A program made the position numbers and the translations under genes. This document shows positions 13,319-26,935 of a stretch of DNA of 64,000 nucleotides, piece after piece; within the stretch, counting starts at the first letter, position 1; every line of letters starts with the position of its first letter. This DNA is from Symbiodinium natans (Eukaryota > Sar > Dinophyceae > Suessiales > Symbiodiniaceae), in assembly GCA_905221605.1 (NCBI GenBank), contig CAJNDS010002213.1, positions 917,636 through 981,635 on the forward strand, given 5' to 3'. The notes beneath the pieces were generated by a model. That model was not told the origin of the DNA and made no database searches. It saw only the letters and a program-made list of their open reading frames with translations.

Positions 13319-14580
13319 AAATCAATCCAGTCACAAGGAGACCTGCTACCCACTTTACTCAGTGAACTTGATGCGAAGACGTAGATGCGAAGACCGGTGC
13401 GATTATGTCTCACGCGTCTAGCATCTGTTAGAAGTTTGAAACACAGGAATCCGACATAGGAGGGTTCTTGACACACTGCATGTCCGTGAACAAGGCAGCG
13501 CAACAGGAAGTGATTTAAGGTGAGGCCTGTGGATGTTTTGCAGCTAGAAACATCTATTGATGTGCTTTCAGCAGCTGCTCCCATCAGAAACTACACACAG
13601 AATGCAAGCATGCGAAGGAGCAGGTGGTGGTTCAAACATGAGACTTGAGAGAGGTGGTGCTTTAAGACTCAGTTTATTCATGCCAGGGCAGGGAAAAGAT
13701 TGTCCCTAAGGAAGCCTTCCCAGCAAACCTGTTGCTGTCCTCTCTTGTATAAGGCCGTTCCCATCCAAGGTGCCTCCATTTGGATGGAGGACAGCGCATG
13801 GTAGTTGCAGGAGCAGTAGTCGCTTGTATCAGTAGCTCTGCGGCTACCTTTCTCAGCCTAAGTCAAAAATCCACGTCGGACATTGCGAGGCCTGCGTGGC
13901 GCGTGTACGTCGGCCCCTCCGAAGCGTGTTGACGATTGCTCGCCAATCAGATGTTAGCCCGAAGCCTGTTCACAGGGGCTGTCGGGGTCTGATGAGTTCT
14001 TGATCGCCTCGCGAAACGCCTCAGCGCCCTCAGGTTCTCCCAAGTGGCTGGTGGGTGATGTTGTTTGATGTGCAGTGCGTAATGTGTGCCCCCCTTACTT
14101 TTTCCCCAACCTGGCGCACCTTCTCCTCAAGGCCCAGGTTTCGTCCGCAGTGCATTTGGAGCTTTGATTCGCGCATGATGATGATGAACTTATTCATCAA
14201 TGCGCGATGCCCCCCCTCACGCAGCTTCCAACCTTCTCTGCTAATCACAAGCACTCAGCACAAACCGGGTTGCTGCATCGGGCATACCGCAGGCACATTC
14301 ACGGGAGAGTTATGCCTCATGGCAACGGATTGAGAGGGGTGCGCCGTTCTCCCGAAGAAGGTAAGCGTCATCCGACATGCAACAGACACCCATTCCATGA
14401 GCTCAGTGGGACAGAGTTCCACCCAAGTTCTGCGAACCACATGAGCCCAATTTTGAATCACAAGACAGGCAGTGCAATCCAGCTCCTCGCCGCGACATGT
14501 TTCCGGCATTCTGGCAGTTGGGGCCACCTTGGTTCTCTGGTGACGGGCGCACCCTTTTCTCGAAACGGCGCTGGACACTG
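13319..14580. other. No gene recognised
   Basis: Short frames on both strands, none recognisable. No RNA gene or obvious repeat. Confidence 0.4.
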
Positions 14581-14635
14581 GCCCCCCATGGCCCCCCATG
14601 GCCCCCCATGGCCCCCCATGGCCCCCCATGGCCCC
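14581..14635. repeat. 10-bp microsatellite, GCCCCCCATG x5
   Basis: Five exact tandem copies of the decamer GCCCCCCATG (14581-14630) followed by GCCCC. Each junction makes a CCATGG palindrome. Open frames crossing it encode simple Met-Ala-Pro or Gly-Gly-His repeats and are not convincing genes. Confidence 0.9.
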
Positions 14636-17600
14636 TGCACGCTGTGAGCCGTCAAGAGCACTGAAAGATGGCTTCTTGGCAAAGCAGCCTGCCATGCAGC
14701 AGACCCGTTGCAACGCGTCTTGGAGTCAGACAGCACCTGACAGATCATTGGTCAGTGTGCAAGACGTTGCCTGATGCATGATCACCTTGGCCATTTCGCA
14801 GGACGGTTGGATTGATGTGGTATTCGTGTTGCATGAGACATATAGCGACAGAATGAGTCAGGCCGCCCGACGTCGGGCTCCTCTTACTCCAGGAAGTAGA
14901 GGGCTCGCCAGCTTTGTTTCATGAAGTCTTCAGCAGGTACATGATGTCTGCGGTAGACATCCCATTCTGAGGCCACCTTAGTTCCCCTCGTTTCGGTCCG
15001 CCAAAGAGCTCCTCTGGGCAGGGCGGCGAGCGCTCCCTTTTTCCCAAGCTGAACACATGGCAACTCTGACCTTGATGCCTTGACCCACATCCCTCACTTC
15101 GCCCAGCATGTGGCACTTGCTCGCACCCGATGCCATGCACCGTGTCAACTGATCGAGGTAGAGTTGCACAAGCAGAGCTCCGCTGTGCAGTACACGTAGG
15201 CGACAGTGCTCTCTTGTGCTACGGCTGCGGTGTTTTTTTTTTCCAGGCTTTCTAACAAACTCGATGTTCTCTGCAGCACGTACCAAGGATCCTCTTCACA
15301 AGGAAAAAGAGATCGTGTGCCTGGTAATCATGCGTACAGTTTGCCCAGGAAAAGGAACGCTTCACTTTGCTGTGAGCAGGATTTCTTGTACATCGGCCTT
15401 TCAACGCAGTCCTGCAGCAAGGTTCTGGGTCTGGAGGTAGGGCCTAACGACAGCTGGCCCCAAGAGCTCCAGCCGGCCGTTTAGACTCTGTGTGCTGAAA
15501 TAGCGGGAATCTCCCCACGTCTTGTGTGAAACACAAAGGCAGCGGCCCAGCGGTTTTCGGCCAAGGGTTCAATTGTGTTCATTGTGTTCATGTGGTGTTC
15601 TTAGGTACGGGCTCTTAAGACTGCCGGTTTTGACCACACTTTCTTTGGGTTGCAGAGGCTGCCGTCTGATTGCCTTGGCTGAAGTTGCCGCTCCGACCTA
15701 AGGCCATCGGCTGAACGGCTAAAGGAATGTTTCTGCTCAGGTTTTGCCTTTGGCACGCAGCTGTTCCGCCGCTCGAAAGGTTGGGTGCCCCCGCATCTCC
15801 AGCACGTCTGTTCGTGTGACGTTCCTTTCAACTCCCGCGCAATCTGTTCAATTCCTTCCATGTCTTTTCGAGTCTCATGTCACCGACTTGCGCATAGCAG
15901 TGAGTCCAGACAATGCTAAGGGTGGTTCCAAGTTAGTTCCAAGCATAAGTTGTTCGGCACAAGGCTTGCAGTGCGGCACGGCCGATAAAGCCATCCATGA
16001 CGTCTCGTTGAGTTTTGGACTCCGGAATTTCATGCAACTTTGAGCTACCACCAGAGCAGTTGTCAACATGACTGTACCTTCTTGGGCAACCCATGCTGGG
16101 ATGTCTTTTCAGCATCAGGTACCTGGCTTGATGCGTGTTGCCTAAAGACAGTGAGTTTGAGCATGTCTGCTCTGCATGTCGCACATGGGCTCGCCACTGT
16201 GCTGGAAACGCTGGTGCAGAGCATTTCTTGGTGAAGAAGCCGGCGTGCTCGTTCGGGAAAGCGTGCCTGGCTGATGGGTTGCAAGGGCCGGCAGCAGTCT
16301 AGTGCTCCTTGTGCCACTTGTGTGGAAGTCGCTCCGCGCAGCCAGATTTCGTGACACTCATGCTGTCCATTGCTGTCTGCAGACCGACGGCCATGAGCAG
16401 CTCATGGTTCAGAGGGAAGCCCTCCATGACGTGGGCATCCCTATTTCCACGCCTGCCCGGAAGTCGGTACTCGTAGAGATTGCTCATCCACAAGGAAGAG
16501 TCCCCAAGTCCGTCCTTGAAAGGTCCCACATAGGCCCTCGGATTTCCTGAGTCAGCAGTATGTTTAAGAGTCTATGATTGTTGGCGTTGCCTTTAAGGCA
16601 AGCTCCCGACCACTCTTATTTAGTACTTGCGCATTCCACGGATCTCACTCGAAGACCCAGGAGTCCTCGCCTAAATGCCAGCGCCAGTGCTGCTCCTGCA
16701 GCCTGTAGCCTCAGCGTGCGAAGGTCTGAAGGCGCATGCTTTCATGCTTGTGTCATCGGATCATTAGAGGTCGGCTGCGAAGCTGTTTCGAAGGGATCGC
16801 GGCAGACATTCCATGTAGTCATGTAGTCAGATTCTGAAAGGGTGATGTCAAGAAAACTGCGGCTACTCGGCCGCTTTCGGGGAACTACTTCGAACTGACA
16901 GGGCCTTTTGGTGGAGTGGGGAGTCTAGGCAAAGTCGTCCTCCTCGGGAGGGAGCGGTGCGCAAAGAGGCAGTCCAGAGCTGGCTGTGTGTGGACAAGGA
17001 GCTGGCTGCATTTCATTGCCCGCCCACGCCCAAGACTCCCCCTTCGTCCTGCTTGAAGGTTCCCCTCTCCTTGGGGCGCAAGTTCTACTACGTACATGAA
17101 TTCACACGTAGCTCCCGTAGAATGATATAGAGTGGTCACAACCCAAGCAACGGAAAATCCGACACTGCTCAAATGGCTCCCTCTCTCCAACATGTGTAGG
17201 GTCTTGGAACTACTTCAGGCTCTATCCAAGGGCCATTTTAGACAATGGCCTGGGACAGGCAAGGAATCTCTGCCGGGGTGGGGCACCCAAGCTTCGCTCT
17301 TGTGCTTTGGTGCAAAGGAGCCACTGGCTGCTCAGGGACCGTCCCACCCCGTTCAGACGGCGGAATTTGCATTCATACCGCTCCATGGGCGCATGAAGAG
17401 ACCTTCAATAAAGCTTTACGGTCAAAATGACAATGACGTTTCTTCTACAAAACCTTCCGAGACAATCTCCTCTGGGCCAGACGGATTTCAGCTCTGGCGT
17501 CTGAGCTGAGCCCTCTCTGCCTCGAAGCGCGGAAAGGCTTCCTGCATGGGGTTTGGGGAGAAAAGGGTCGAGACGTAGGCGGGTTATAGGGGGCCGTTTT

Positions 17601-18066
17601 GGGATGTTCAGGGTCTTTAGGGCTTTGTGCTCGCTCCCTCATCTGCGCTCAGGTCTATCTGCAGTTGTTGAACTTTCTGTTTATGTGACATCGGAAGCCG
17701 CGTTCCATGCAGATGGAGATGGGGGCATCGCAAAGACACGCCGTGCACGAGTGCGGCTCTGTTACTCTGTTAGCCCGATGATGAGCATGTCCAGCTAATG
17801 GAACCCAAGTAATGCGTCTGAGGACACACGTCCCTCTAAAGCCAAAACAACTATTGAACACCCAAGGTCCGAAACCCTTAAAAACCCGAAAAAGAACCCT
17901 AAGCCGAGCCAAAAGTGTCCGAAGGCGACCTTGGGACCTACGAAGCCTACTTCCAAAAGCCCTTGTCAGCGCGTTTTCCGGTCCAGGACAGCGGAAGGCT
18001 GGGCATTATCTGGGCATTAAATCGCAAGGGCTGCAGGGGTGTTGTGTTGTGCCACGGGTCTTGGTG
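14636..18066. other. Gene-poor stretch, no recognisable gene
   Basis: Only short overlapping frames (largest about 125 codons). No domain, RNA gene or long repeat recognised. A T-run lies at about 15,231-15,242. Confidence 0.4.
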
Positions 18067-18100
18067 CCTTTAGGGGCCCCGCAAAGGGGCCCCCTAAAGG
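18067..18100. repeat. Strong hairpin
   Basis: CCTTTAGGGGCCCC (18067-18080) pairs with GGGGCCCCCTAAAGG (18086-18100), with one bulged base and a 5-nt loop. The stem is very G/C-rich. It has no neighbouring gene, so a regulatory role is not supported; it may be a foldback remnant. Confidence 0.7.
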
Positions 18101-19140
18101 GGGACCCCTCCTAGCCGCCACCACAAGTTGGCTTCTGTTCTAAAGTCTAGAGGATGGCGGAAGCTGCAGCTCGGGAGGCGAAACGGGGTTCCCTTTCAGA
18201 GGTTTTCGGGGATTCTGGGGGCATAAGCAGGGGTACCCCATGGTACCCCATGGTAGCTATTCCAGCACATGCCCGACGAGGTCAAGATGGGGAGAGAGGT
18301 GGCATGATGTGTCATTCAGCCGCAGGCACGGCTGCATCTTGATGCCCCATACCGTTGTGGGATTTACGGTGACCAAGACGAGAACACAGCTTGGCAATTC
18401 TCGCTCGATCTTCAGAGGAATGTTTAGGCCAAGAACCACGAAGAAACGTGGTAGGGCAAGTGCTCCAAAACCATGGTCGAGAATAAAAGGCGGAAGAAGC
18501 AGATCCAAACAGACCCATCCACAGCCCCTGTGGTGCTACGCTGCTCCCCGCTAGTTTCGCACCGTGTGTAGACTGTGGAGCAGACAACCTCGGGTTCTCA
18601 GTGGTGTTTTGAAGGAAGCTGTTCATCACGCTTCCTGGAGCTACCTGCCACTTCTCGGGCGAAGCTGGTCCCACCAGCTTCAACGGATGTTCTCAGAATC
18701 CGTACATGCAAGTGGCATGTGAGCCTTATTCCGGAGGAGCTCCCAGGGGTTGAGAAAGGATTCCTGTTTGGGTTGATTGCAGGCAGAACACCCTTGATCC
18801 ATTGATCCTTGCAAGAGCTTGCGAAAACAGAGCCGTGTGCTGAGATTTGCTCAGCAGCTCTCAGACTTTGCAGGCTGTGGCTCTCCTCATTGCCTGAGCC
18901 GATGCTGTAGGGCCTGTAGGGGCATCATGCCGGCAAACGACCATGACCCAGTGCCGATGGCGAAAGAAAGCAGCGACTGGTCCGCCTGCAACGGCGCGTG
19001 ATTGTCACTGCCGTCAGTTCGGATTCGGCATTGTCACATCAATCACCACATGTAGCCAAATGGCAGTGGTGAACAAAGGGCGTTTTTCATTTTGCAGAAC
19101 CCCTGTTGACGCACAGATGTCCTGGACTAATTCCTGGATT
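18101..19140. other. No gene recognised
   Basis: No recognisable coding. A small palindromic repeat of GGTACCCCAT type lies at 18,229-18,254. Confidence 0.4.
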
Positions 19141-19669
19141 GCGAGTGCTCTTCGATCGTGGCAGCTTGACAGAGTATTGCGAAGATCAGTTCAAGGCTGA
19201 AGGCTTCACACCAGGTGAGAGGCTAGTCTGCCGTGTGTCAGGACTCTACATGCGAATACCCTGCCTGCCGTCTCCATCCCACGACATCTTGCAATTAACG
19301 GGTCTTCTTACGAGATGCACGGTGATGCACCCTGGCGAGAGCAGCTGGGACAGACTGCGAGTAGTGCCCATAGGAGCCGGCGGACCATCGCATCTCTTGG
19401 CAGCCAGAACGGCAACCGTGAACCCTCGGTGACTCGGTGAGCGTAGCAGAAAACAACTCAGCAGTCCCGTAAGGCCGTAAGGCTTGCGTCGCCTACGACT
19501 CTCTGCTGGACAGGTCTGCCTGTGTCAGCCATTGATGGCGAGTGCCTTCGATCGTGGTGGCTTGACAGGGTTCTGCGAAGATCAGAGCAGGCGGTTCAAA
19601 GCTGAAGGCTTCACGCCACATGAGATGGCTAGTCTGCAATGTGCTGTCTAGACTCTAGATGCGAATGCC
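19141..19669 (+). repeat. Diverged direct repeat pair of about 120-130 bp
   Basis: 19141-19261 and 19538-19669 are diverged direct copies. Both begin GCGAGTG and share CTTCGATCGTGG, GCGAAGATCAG, GCTGAAGGCTTCAC and ATGCGAAT in the same order, with several indels. A further diverged pair follows at about 19,900-19,960 and 20,278-20,335, sharing GGCAGCTGAGTTGGGAAGC. The local region seems to have been duplicated and to have decayed. I see no conserved reading frame between the copies. Confidence 0.65.
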
Positions 19670-22600
19670 TGCTCCAGATTTCCATGACATCTCGCACCAC
19701 AGATGTTGGTGTGGCGTTGTTCCGATCGGAGCGGGGCTAGTCAGTTGTTCGAGGTAGGGCTTTCTCATTGCAGGGCTTTACACTACACAGAGAATAAGGG
19801 TCATGCAGGGCTCAGATGCGGTTGCCGTGCGGGCTTGCTCTCCCAGATCGGAGACGAATCCGCTGATGGAGACGATGGCCAGTCAACATTCAACAACGCG
19901 TTTCTCTCTTTTGCGTCACGGGGTGCGGCAGCTGAGTTGGGAAGCCAAGAGATCCAGCATGTAACAATGTCAAGGAGGCTAAGCTGCTAAACGACATCAT
20001 GCAGGTCCTTGTGGTGCTGACCCCAGCCGCAAACAAGCTTTTGAACCGCACAAGTGAGCCCAGCAAAAGTTTCAGATTGCACTGTCCGCCCGTCTGCGTG
20101 GTTTGCTCTCACGGACGCTCCCGAACGGAAAACCTGTATGGGCTCAGGGTCAGTCTTTTTGATTTCAATCCCTAGACCTGTCTTGTGACACTTACCTACA
20201 TGCGACGTTGATGCGACAAACATGCGAGTTCTCAGGCTACGCAATTCGTTTTGCCACCTTTTCTAAAACTGCAACATCGCGTATCTCTCTTGCGCCGTTT
20301 GGTGTGGCAGCTGAGTTGGGAAGCAAAGAGGTCCCGCGTGTCTAGGCAGCCAAACGATATGCAGGTTGACGGTGCCAACCAGTAAAGCTTCCGATGTAGT
20401 TTCATGGCGAAGGGGCATGCTAGGGCATGCTGTCGGACATGTTCATCAGCTGCACCTTGCAAAGGGGGGCATGCTGTAGCAGGCTATTGGAGGGAATGTC
20501 CATCAGGCCAACGCCCATGCGGAGAACATCATCCTCGAGTTAACACGATGTAAGGGCGATGTTGCTGTGAGACACAAGAGCTGGTGGGGCCCGCGTAGGT
20601 TCGATCACATCTCTCGGTCTCTCTCAGTCCGCTCCTCAGCTCAGGCCCTCCATTGTTGCTTCCGCGTCAGTGCTGTCAAGGCAGATCAGCATACCTCCAC
20701 TTGTTGACGAGGCCTTATTGCACATGGCCCGTGTTGAAAGCAAACCACGTACCTGGCTGTGTGTCTAGGTGTGCGTTTGTGTCACCTGCAGTGTTGACAT
20801 GTTCTCGTTTGACGACTCTGCTTGTCGTGCTCTGCATGTCATTGCGAACACGCACGTTGCACATGTTGCGCTGCGCGTTCAAGAGTTGACCCTCAAGCTT
20901 TCCAATTGGTCAGCCAACAGTTGAGGGCCACCTCTGCTTGTTTGTCTCAAAATTTTGCCCCGCCCTCCCGCCGCAAAGAGGGCTGTGGGTTATTTTCTTC
21001 GGATCTGCAGCTGAGGACATGATGAAGAGCTGGCAATGCGATGCAAGCATCAGCCTTTGCTGCGTGCTTCTTTGCGCATGGCGTCTGAGGATGGCGTTGC
21101 TGCCAGGCACTTGCCTGAAGTCCGCGTCTCTTCATGCCATGGTCTGCGTGGACGCATCTGCCTCTCACTTTCGTCCAGGGACCCTCGCATGTCACAAAAT
21201 CGTCGAGACTGGCTTGGTTCGGTCCAATGTCAAGGATCTGTGCGCACAGGGCATACGAGCGTTGGAAATGACAAACCGGGGATGTACTGCCGACATCACG
21301 GACATTGTGACTGACCATGACTTGGCTACCGGCTTGTACTTGGAGCTCCTGTACGACGTTTATGTCAAAAGCATGTCATCCAAGGCACATGCACGCTTGG
21401 TGCGACTGCTTCACACCGAGGGCGCACTGTCTGCAAGGTTTGTCGATGCCCTTTGCTTTGCTGTTGATGGTGGTGCCAGAATCTCCGAACGCATCATTTC
21501 ACGGCTCAGAAATGTGGTTTCTTCGGCTTCTTTGTGTGCACAACAAAGCCAAGGTGCACATCAGTGTCGTCCACATGACTTGATGCGGAGTGATCCTGTT
21601 GTTTTGTCGGACGGTGCGCTGCTGGGTCAGTGTCCAACAGTCATAATGTGCAGGATCGGTGAAATTTAGCTGCTGATTGTGTTGATGGACCCAGCAGCTT
21701 TTTGCAGCTGATGCCACCTGATGTCGAATCCATAATGCGCAAGGCTGCGCAAGTGCTAAAACAAGGGCCGGCAAAGGGTGTGTTGGTTTTTGGAGCCTTG
21801 CATCCATGGCCAAGCCGGTGTACTAGCTACAAGATGCATGCCAGGGAAAAGGCCTAGGGAACACGACGTAGTGCAGAGTCATGATCCTGGCTGTGTTTCG
21901 GACTGTGCAATACTGGTGTCCAACATGATGATGAGCGGTGCCGGTGCCTGGAGCTTCAAGACCGAAATCGCGGTGACTTCGTGGTGAACGGGCCTCTCTC
22001 GTCATGGGCCCAACGACATCTTTTGCAACTGAGATGTCGAATCCGCCATGTGTAAGGCTGCCTAAGACCTGACTTACGGGTGGGCAAGGGCTTGCTCTGT
22101 TGAGAGTTCCGCCTCCGTGACCACGTTGTAGAATTTTGCATGCAACCTCAATCCTCAGTTGCAAGGCGCCTGCAACTGCCAATGCAAGCCGTGTGCTTGC
22201 TCGAGTCATGATCGAAGCCTTAGCTCTGCATGCAGTGCCTGTGTGCTTTGTAGGGGCATCTGTGCTCGTACGTAGGGTATGTGCAAAGCATGAGGCCCAT
22301 CATGAGGCGTTGCCGAGGATTGCATGCAAGCGAGGCATTGTACACGAGGCGCAGTGAGACAGGAATGACAGGAACATCCTTGAGCCCTTCAGTCGCTCAG
22401 GGCTGCTCTGCAGTGTTGTTGGGGACTCCGCATGGCCACAGAGCAGAGTCCTTACCTCCTTTTCTCAGGGAGCTCCGTAGGCGTTTGTAGACTTGTGCTC
22501 TCTGGTGGAACTGGGCCACAGGGCAGAGTGCACGGCAATCTAAGAATCTAGGATGTCATCGTTGCAAGATAGACAGGGGATCGTGCAGGCGCAGAGGTTT

Positions 22601-23201
22601 GGGGTTTAGGGTGGTTAAGGCCCACCTTGAAGGAAGGTGCCTTACACCGGTCCATGTGCTAGCATCGGAGACCGTGCATGCTCCCATGCATTGGTGGTGT
22701 TCTTTCTGTGCCTCTACCTTAATCCGCCAGCACAACCTTGACAACTCGACCCTTGTTTGAGTTCCTGATGCCTTTTTCGGCCTTGGCGCCGGTCCTTCAG
22801 GCAATGACTGCAAGATCAGACTGACAACGAGGGCATCGAACCTTTTTCCGCACAACTGGCGCGTCATCTACTCATTTCCGTTAAGGGCTCAAGTTTCAGT
22901 TGAGGCATGTCACGACTGACCTTCAGAAAGGAGGTGTCGCCTGTCCAGAGCTGGCTTTCAATGATACTGCCGCCGACAAGCGGCCAGCTTGGCAGGGCAG
23001 TCTGTGAGGTTGAAGACCTACTTTCCTGGACAAGTGGCAAGATGTGCTGCCGCTGATCTTACGCCGGCACCCCTTGCCTCTTGCACAACGTACGCCGCCC
23101 AGGTCTCTTGGGGCTGCAAGATTCTGCAAGCCTGGGCGGTGCTTGAGCGGAAGTGTGACTATGGTGGATATGACAAACTGCACTGGCGGCAGGAAGCTAA
23201 C
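19670..23201. other. Gene-poor stretch; longest frame 20938-21669
   Basis: The longest frame is 243 codons (20938-21669, +). It has no signal, domain or motif I recognise and is partly overlapped by other frames, so I do not call it a gene. Degenerate GGGGCATGCT repeats occur at about 20,410-20,480. No RNA gene seen. Confidence 0.4.
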
Positions 23202-23445
23202 GACCGCTCACATTCAGCTCATCCACTCGACCTTCCCGCCACTTCTGTGTTTCTTTGGCCTAAACATGCCCCAGATATCGATGGCAGATGGGAGGCGCAG
23301 GCCACGTAATGACGTGCTCCGCGCTGACTCCAGAGGTTGGTGAGCTGTCGTGTGACTCTGTCCGCTTAGTTAGGCCACAAGTTGCTGTGCCCCTTCGAGA
23401 GTGCCAGGACGGGTTATGATGGGGATTGTGTGCCGCTCCAGAGGC
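23202..23445 (+). repeat. Dispersed repeat, copy A
   Basis: This segment matches 26650-26935 in the same orientation. Shared blocks in order include CAGCTCATCCACT, CCACTTCT, TTTCTTTGGC, GGTGAGCTG, GACTCTGTCCGCT and CCAGGACGG-like sequence. Divergence is roughly a fifth of positions with indels. It could be an old duplication or a low-copy transposon fragment; no frame is conserved. Confidence 0.6.
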
Positions 23446-26400
23446 TTTGACTGCTTTTTGGTGATTCCTTGCTTAGCTCGGAGCTCGTGTTGCCCTGAAA
23501 GCTGCCCACGGCTATTTGCGTAGCTTAGACCACAAAGCATGCTAGCACGTCGCACGCCATGTGCCCATCTGCGGTCGGCCGCGCCCTCATGGTGGGACAG
23601 GGCGACATGTCTTTCATGAGGTTTTGGGTGGGCATCTACCAAGACATGGCACCATGGACGTAATGTGCGCCGTCGGAACTCGGAAAAGCAGTGCTTGCCA
23701 GAGAAGGTGCCAGGCGTGCAGCTTTGACGAAGCTCGATGGGCTTGCTTGCGGGCCTGTCGTTGCCACAATTCCAAGCTAGCTGCCATGCCTGAAAGACGG
23801 TGCTGGCCAGGTAGTGGGCGGCCGGTCAAGAGCGGCTGACTTGAGGTGCGCACAAGAAGACAATGCTCCTGCCCGCCCAAGCCATTGCCCGAACCCGACA
23901 AGCGCCGTTATCAGCGGCCTTCTCACTTCCCATTCGCACGTGTGACTTGTCTCTTCGCTTTAGATTGTACTTACCATACTTGACGTGCGCAGGTCTTGGT
24001 TTTGTCTTGGCTCGGCACCAAGTTGCTTCGAGCCCTCGACGCTCAAAGAAGATCTGTGCGATTCTGTGCGACTTCTCCAGCGAGATGAGCCTTTCCCCCC
24101 GCACCAGGTCTTTGCGAGGCCATGTAACCTTGTTCAATTCCATATTCCAGCACAACATGCCCGGTATGTCTCCTGCGGAGGTCCAGATACCGAGTGGTGA
24201 TTCACCGATGTTGCATGGCGTCGTGGGCGCATGAAGACGACGTAACATCGCAGCTTTTTCGCAAGGCTGCGCTCCATGTTCCTGGGACTGCTACATGGGC
24301 AAAGTGCCAGAGCGGCCGTCAGGGACATGTTCTGCAAGAAGTCTGGTGTGTGTGTCCGAACATGCATGTTGTAGACAGCCTTTGTCTTGGAAAGTGCGCA
24401 GAACGGGAATGCAAGAAGAAGCAGGTGGGCAAACATATTGCCCACATGTGGCAGCTCCAGGTATGTCGGCAGAAGAGCTGCAGAAGAGAGTGCCCTTGAT
24501 ACGACATGCCTGTGCAGGAAAAAATGGCATGCGCACGGGCAGAAGACTGGTGTATGCCTGGCGAAGTGGCTCCAGTGTCTTTGCCTGCAAGGGCTGCCCA
24601 GCGTTGCGATTCAGAGTTGCTGCTGCAAGACGATCGGCTCAGCAAGCCCAGCTCCCATTCCTGGCAAGCCCAGCTCCGTGTATTTACCCATCTACGCAGC
24701 TGAGAGCCGGCATGCTGACACATGGATGTTCATTCAGCGCCTGTGAAATCCGCCGCTTCTGTGGCTGCAAATGTCTACACAGATCAGATTGGACAAGAAG
24801 GTGCCGAGTGCAGTGGCCCTCCAGAAAGGCACGGGGCACCTCCTCGTTCTCGTGACAAGATCGTGTGTGCCAGTTGCCATGCAAAACTCGGTCCTGGCGA
24901 GAGGCGGAGCAGTTCAACCTAAGTTGAAGCAAGCGGCAAACATCTGACAGGCATGAACAGCGTCTTGTCCTTTCCTGTGGAGACATGGCTTGCCGCAGTG
25001 CTGCTGCAGAAGCGCACGGGCCAGCAATGCACGGACTTTATCCTTTGCCGGATAGGTCAGGGCTAACTTCTCGAGTGCTTGCATAAAGGGATTGCGTCGA
25101 AGAGGCCTAAGTACTGGCCAGTTTTATGAGAGACAAGTTACTCAATTGACAGCAAGGCAGACCCCGCTTGCGTCTTGTTGCTCAGCGTGCAAAACTGCAG
25201 CAAAGCTAGCTTGTGGTATTGACATGCAGTCATGGCTTCCAGGATGTATCCGTCTGTTCAACGCGAACCACATGAGCCGTTTTGAGAAACACAGGCACTT
25301 TGCATTCGTGGCGATGTTTCTGTCTCTGTCGTAGGAACCCAGACATGAGACAGGAAAGAAAGTCAAAAGCCGCCCATCTCGCTCCACGACGGTGGATGCA
25401 CTTGCTCTGTGTGGCTAGAAGCACGCCTATGTGCACGAGGTTTCCAGTCTTTCGAGTTTGAGGTGAAACTGCTCAGGCCATAACCTGTGTGTCTTGTCAA
25501 AAGCAGGCAACTTTGGAGTAGGCACTGTCTCAGTAGCTCTGTTTTCAGTGGGGATATTGTAGCTTGGGTTCGGACGCCTCACCGCGTTCCACGCACTCAG
25601 GATCAATCATCGATGTAGACAGGAGCAAAGCTTTGTGTTCGGCCTTGCAAGCGTCAAAGTCAAAAACATTCTGCTCGCTGCACAAGACCCTCCCCCTGCC
25701 CCTCACAATTCAACACAGGGAACGCCTTTGCCCTATCTGCAGGGGCTTCCCAGCACATGGGCGAGAAGAGACAGTAGCCGGTCTCCGAATACGGCGCATC
25801 TTCTCGGAGCCTTTATTTCGGCGTTACTTTGCGCAATGTCGGGCCAGCGAGGGCTGAGTTGCCGAAGGGTTTGAGTTTTCGCGTTTTTGCAGGACCCCGC
25901 CACCTTGTGCAACGATTAGGCGTAGTGCCTCACCTAGTGCACTGAGATTTCAAAAGTTGTCTGGCGAGGCTGTCTGTGGAACGACGCATGTCTCTGCCTT
26001 CAAGTAGCGGCTCTGGCATGCTGGCAACTCTTGTCGATATAGCAATCCAGGCAGTCCGCGGTACTGGGAGAAGAGCCGGGTAGCCATCAGGATCGCCCCG
26101 AGTGCGACTCTTGGAGCAGAGCTTACGTTTATCGCGCCAATTGGGCCATGTGCAAGTACCGCAGGGGGGAGGCCATGGCTCCGCAATTTCGTTCTTTCTG
26201 TGACGGCAGCATAATCCGGAAGATTCGTCCAGACAGCACGCTGGCCTGGTTTGAGTTCCTGATGGTCTCGGATTGCATGTCAGGTGCTGGGGAGCATGCC
26301 CGGTTTGCCAAGAAGGGAGCCAAGAGCCTTAATGGCTCCTGCATGCTCCTGCACAAACAGCGTGCCCTCTGTCCTGTGACGCTTAGTTGCCAGGGATGCT

Positions 26401-26649
26401 CTCGGGTCTCCTCGAGTTGCGCACCACTAAGCTGAGGCAAATCGTGCGGCAAATCAAGACCACCTGATATGCAGAACCCACGCTTTGTCTGTTGAGGAAT
26501 GGCTCTCAGAAGCACTACGCAAAGCGAGTCTTTAAGGCTCAGCAGAATCGGATACGAAAGACCTTTCCGCAGCCTGATACCTCCCGGAAAGCAGGGGCTC
26601 CAGGGGCATTAGCGATGCAGCTTGCAATCCGGGAATTTGGGGATCGCTT
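23446..26649. other. Gene-poor stretch, no recognisable gene
   Basis: Frames reach 186 codons (24295-24855, +) and overlap on both strands at 24.1-24.9 kb. None is recognisable. No RNA gene or tandem repeat seen. Confidence 0.4.
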
Positions 26650-26935
26650 GAGAGGTCACAGTCAGCTCATCCACTTGACCTTCCTGCCACTTCTATGTTT
26701 CTTTGGCTTAAAAAATGCCCCAAATGGCCGCCGACTCCGGCAGTTGGTGAGCTGCCTGTCCTCTGACTCTGTCCGCTCAGTTCACCAATCTTGGAGTTGC
26801 GGCAGCTGCTGTGGAATCTCAAGACGTGCGCCTCCGAAGTCACCAGTCGCCGGGGCTTTTGGAGAGTGTCAGGACGGCTCATGATTGGGGGTGTGTGCTG
26901 CTCTGGAGTTGGATTTTACAGGCGCTTCCGTGCTT
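26650..26935 (+). repeat. Dispersed repeat, copy B
   Basis: Second copy of the segment at 23202-23445, same orientation, with the same blocks in order and small insertions. Confidence 0.6.

Noticed and set aside
20938-21669. 243-codon + frame
   Set aside because: No known motif and no supporting context. Kept only as a remark in the region entry.
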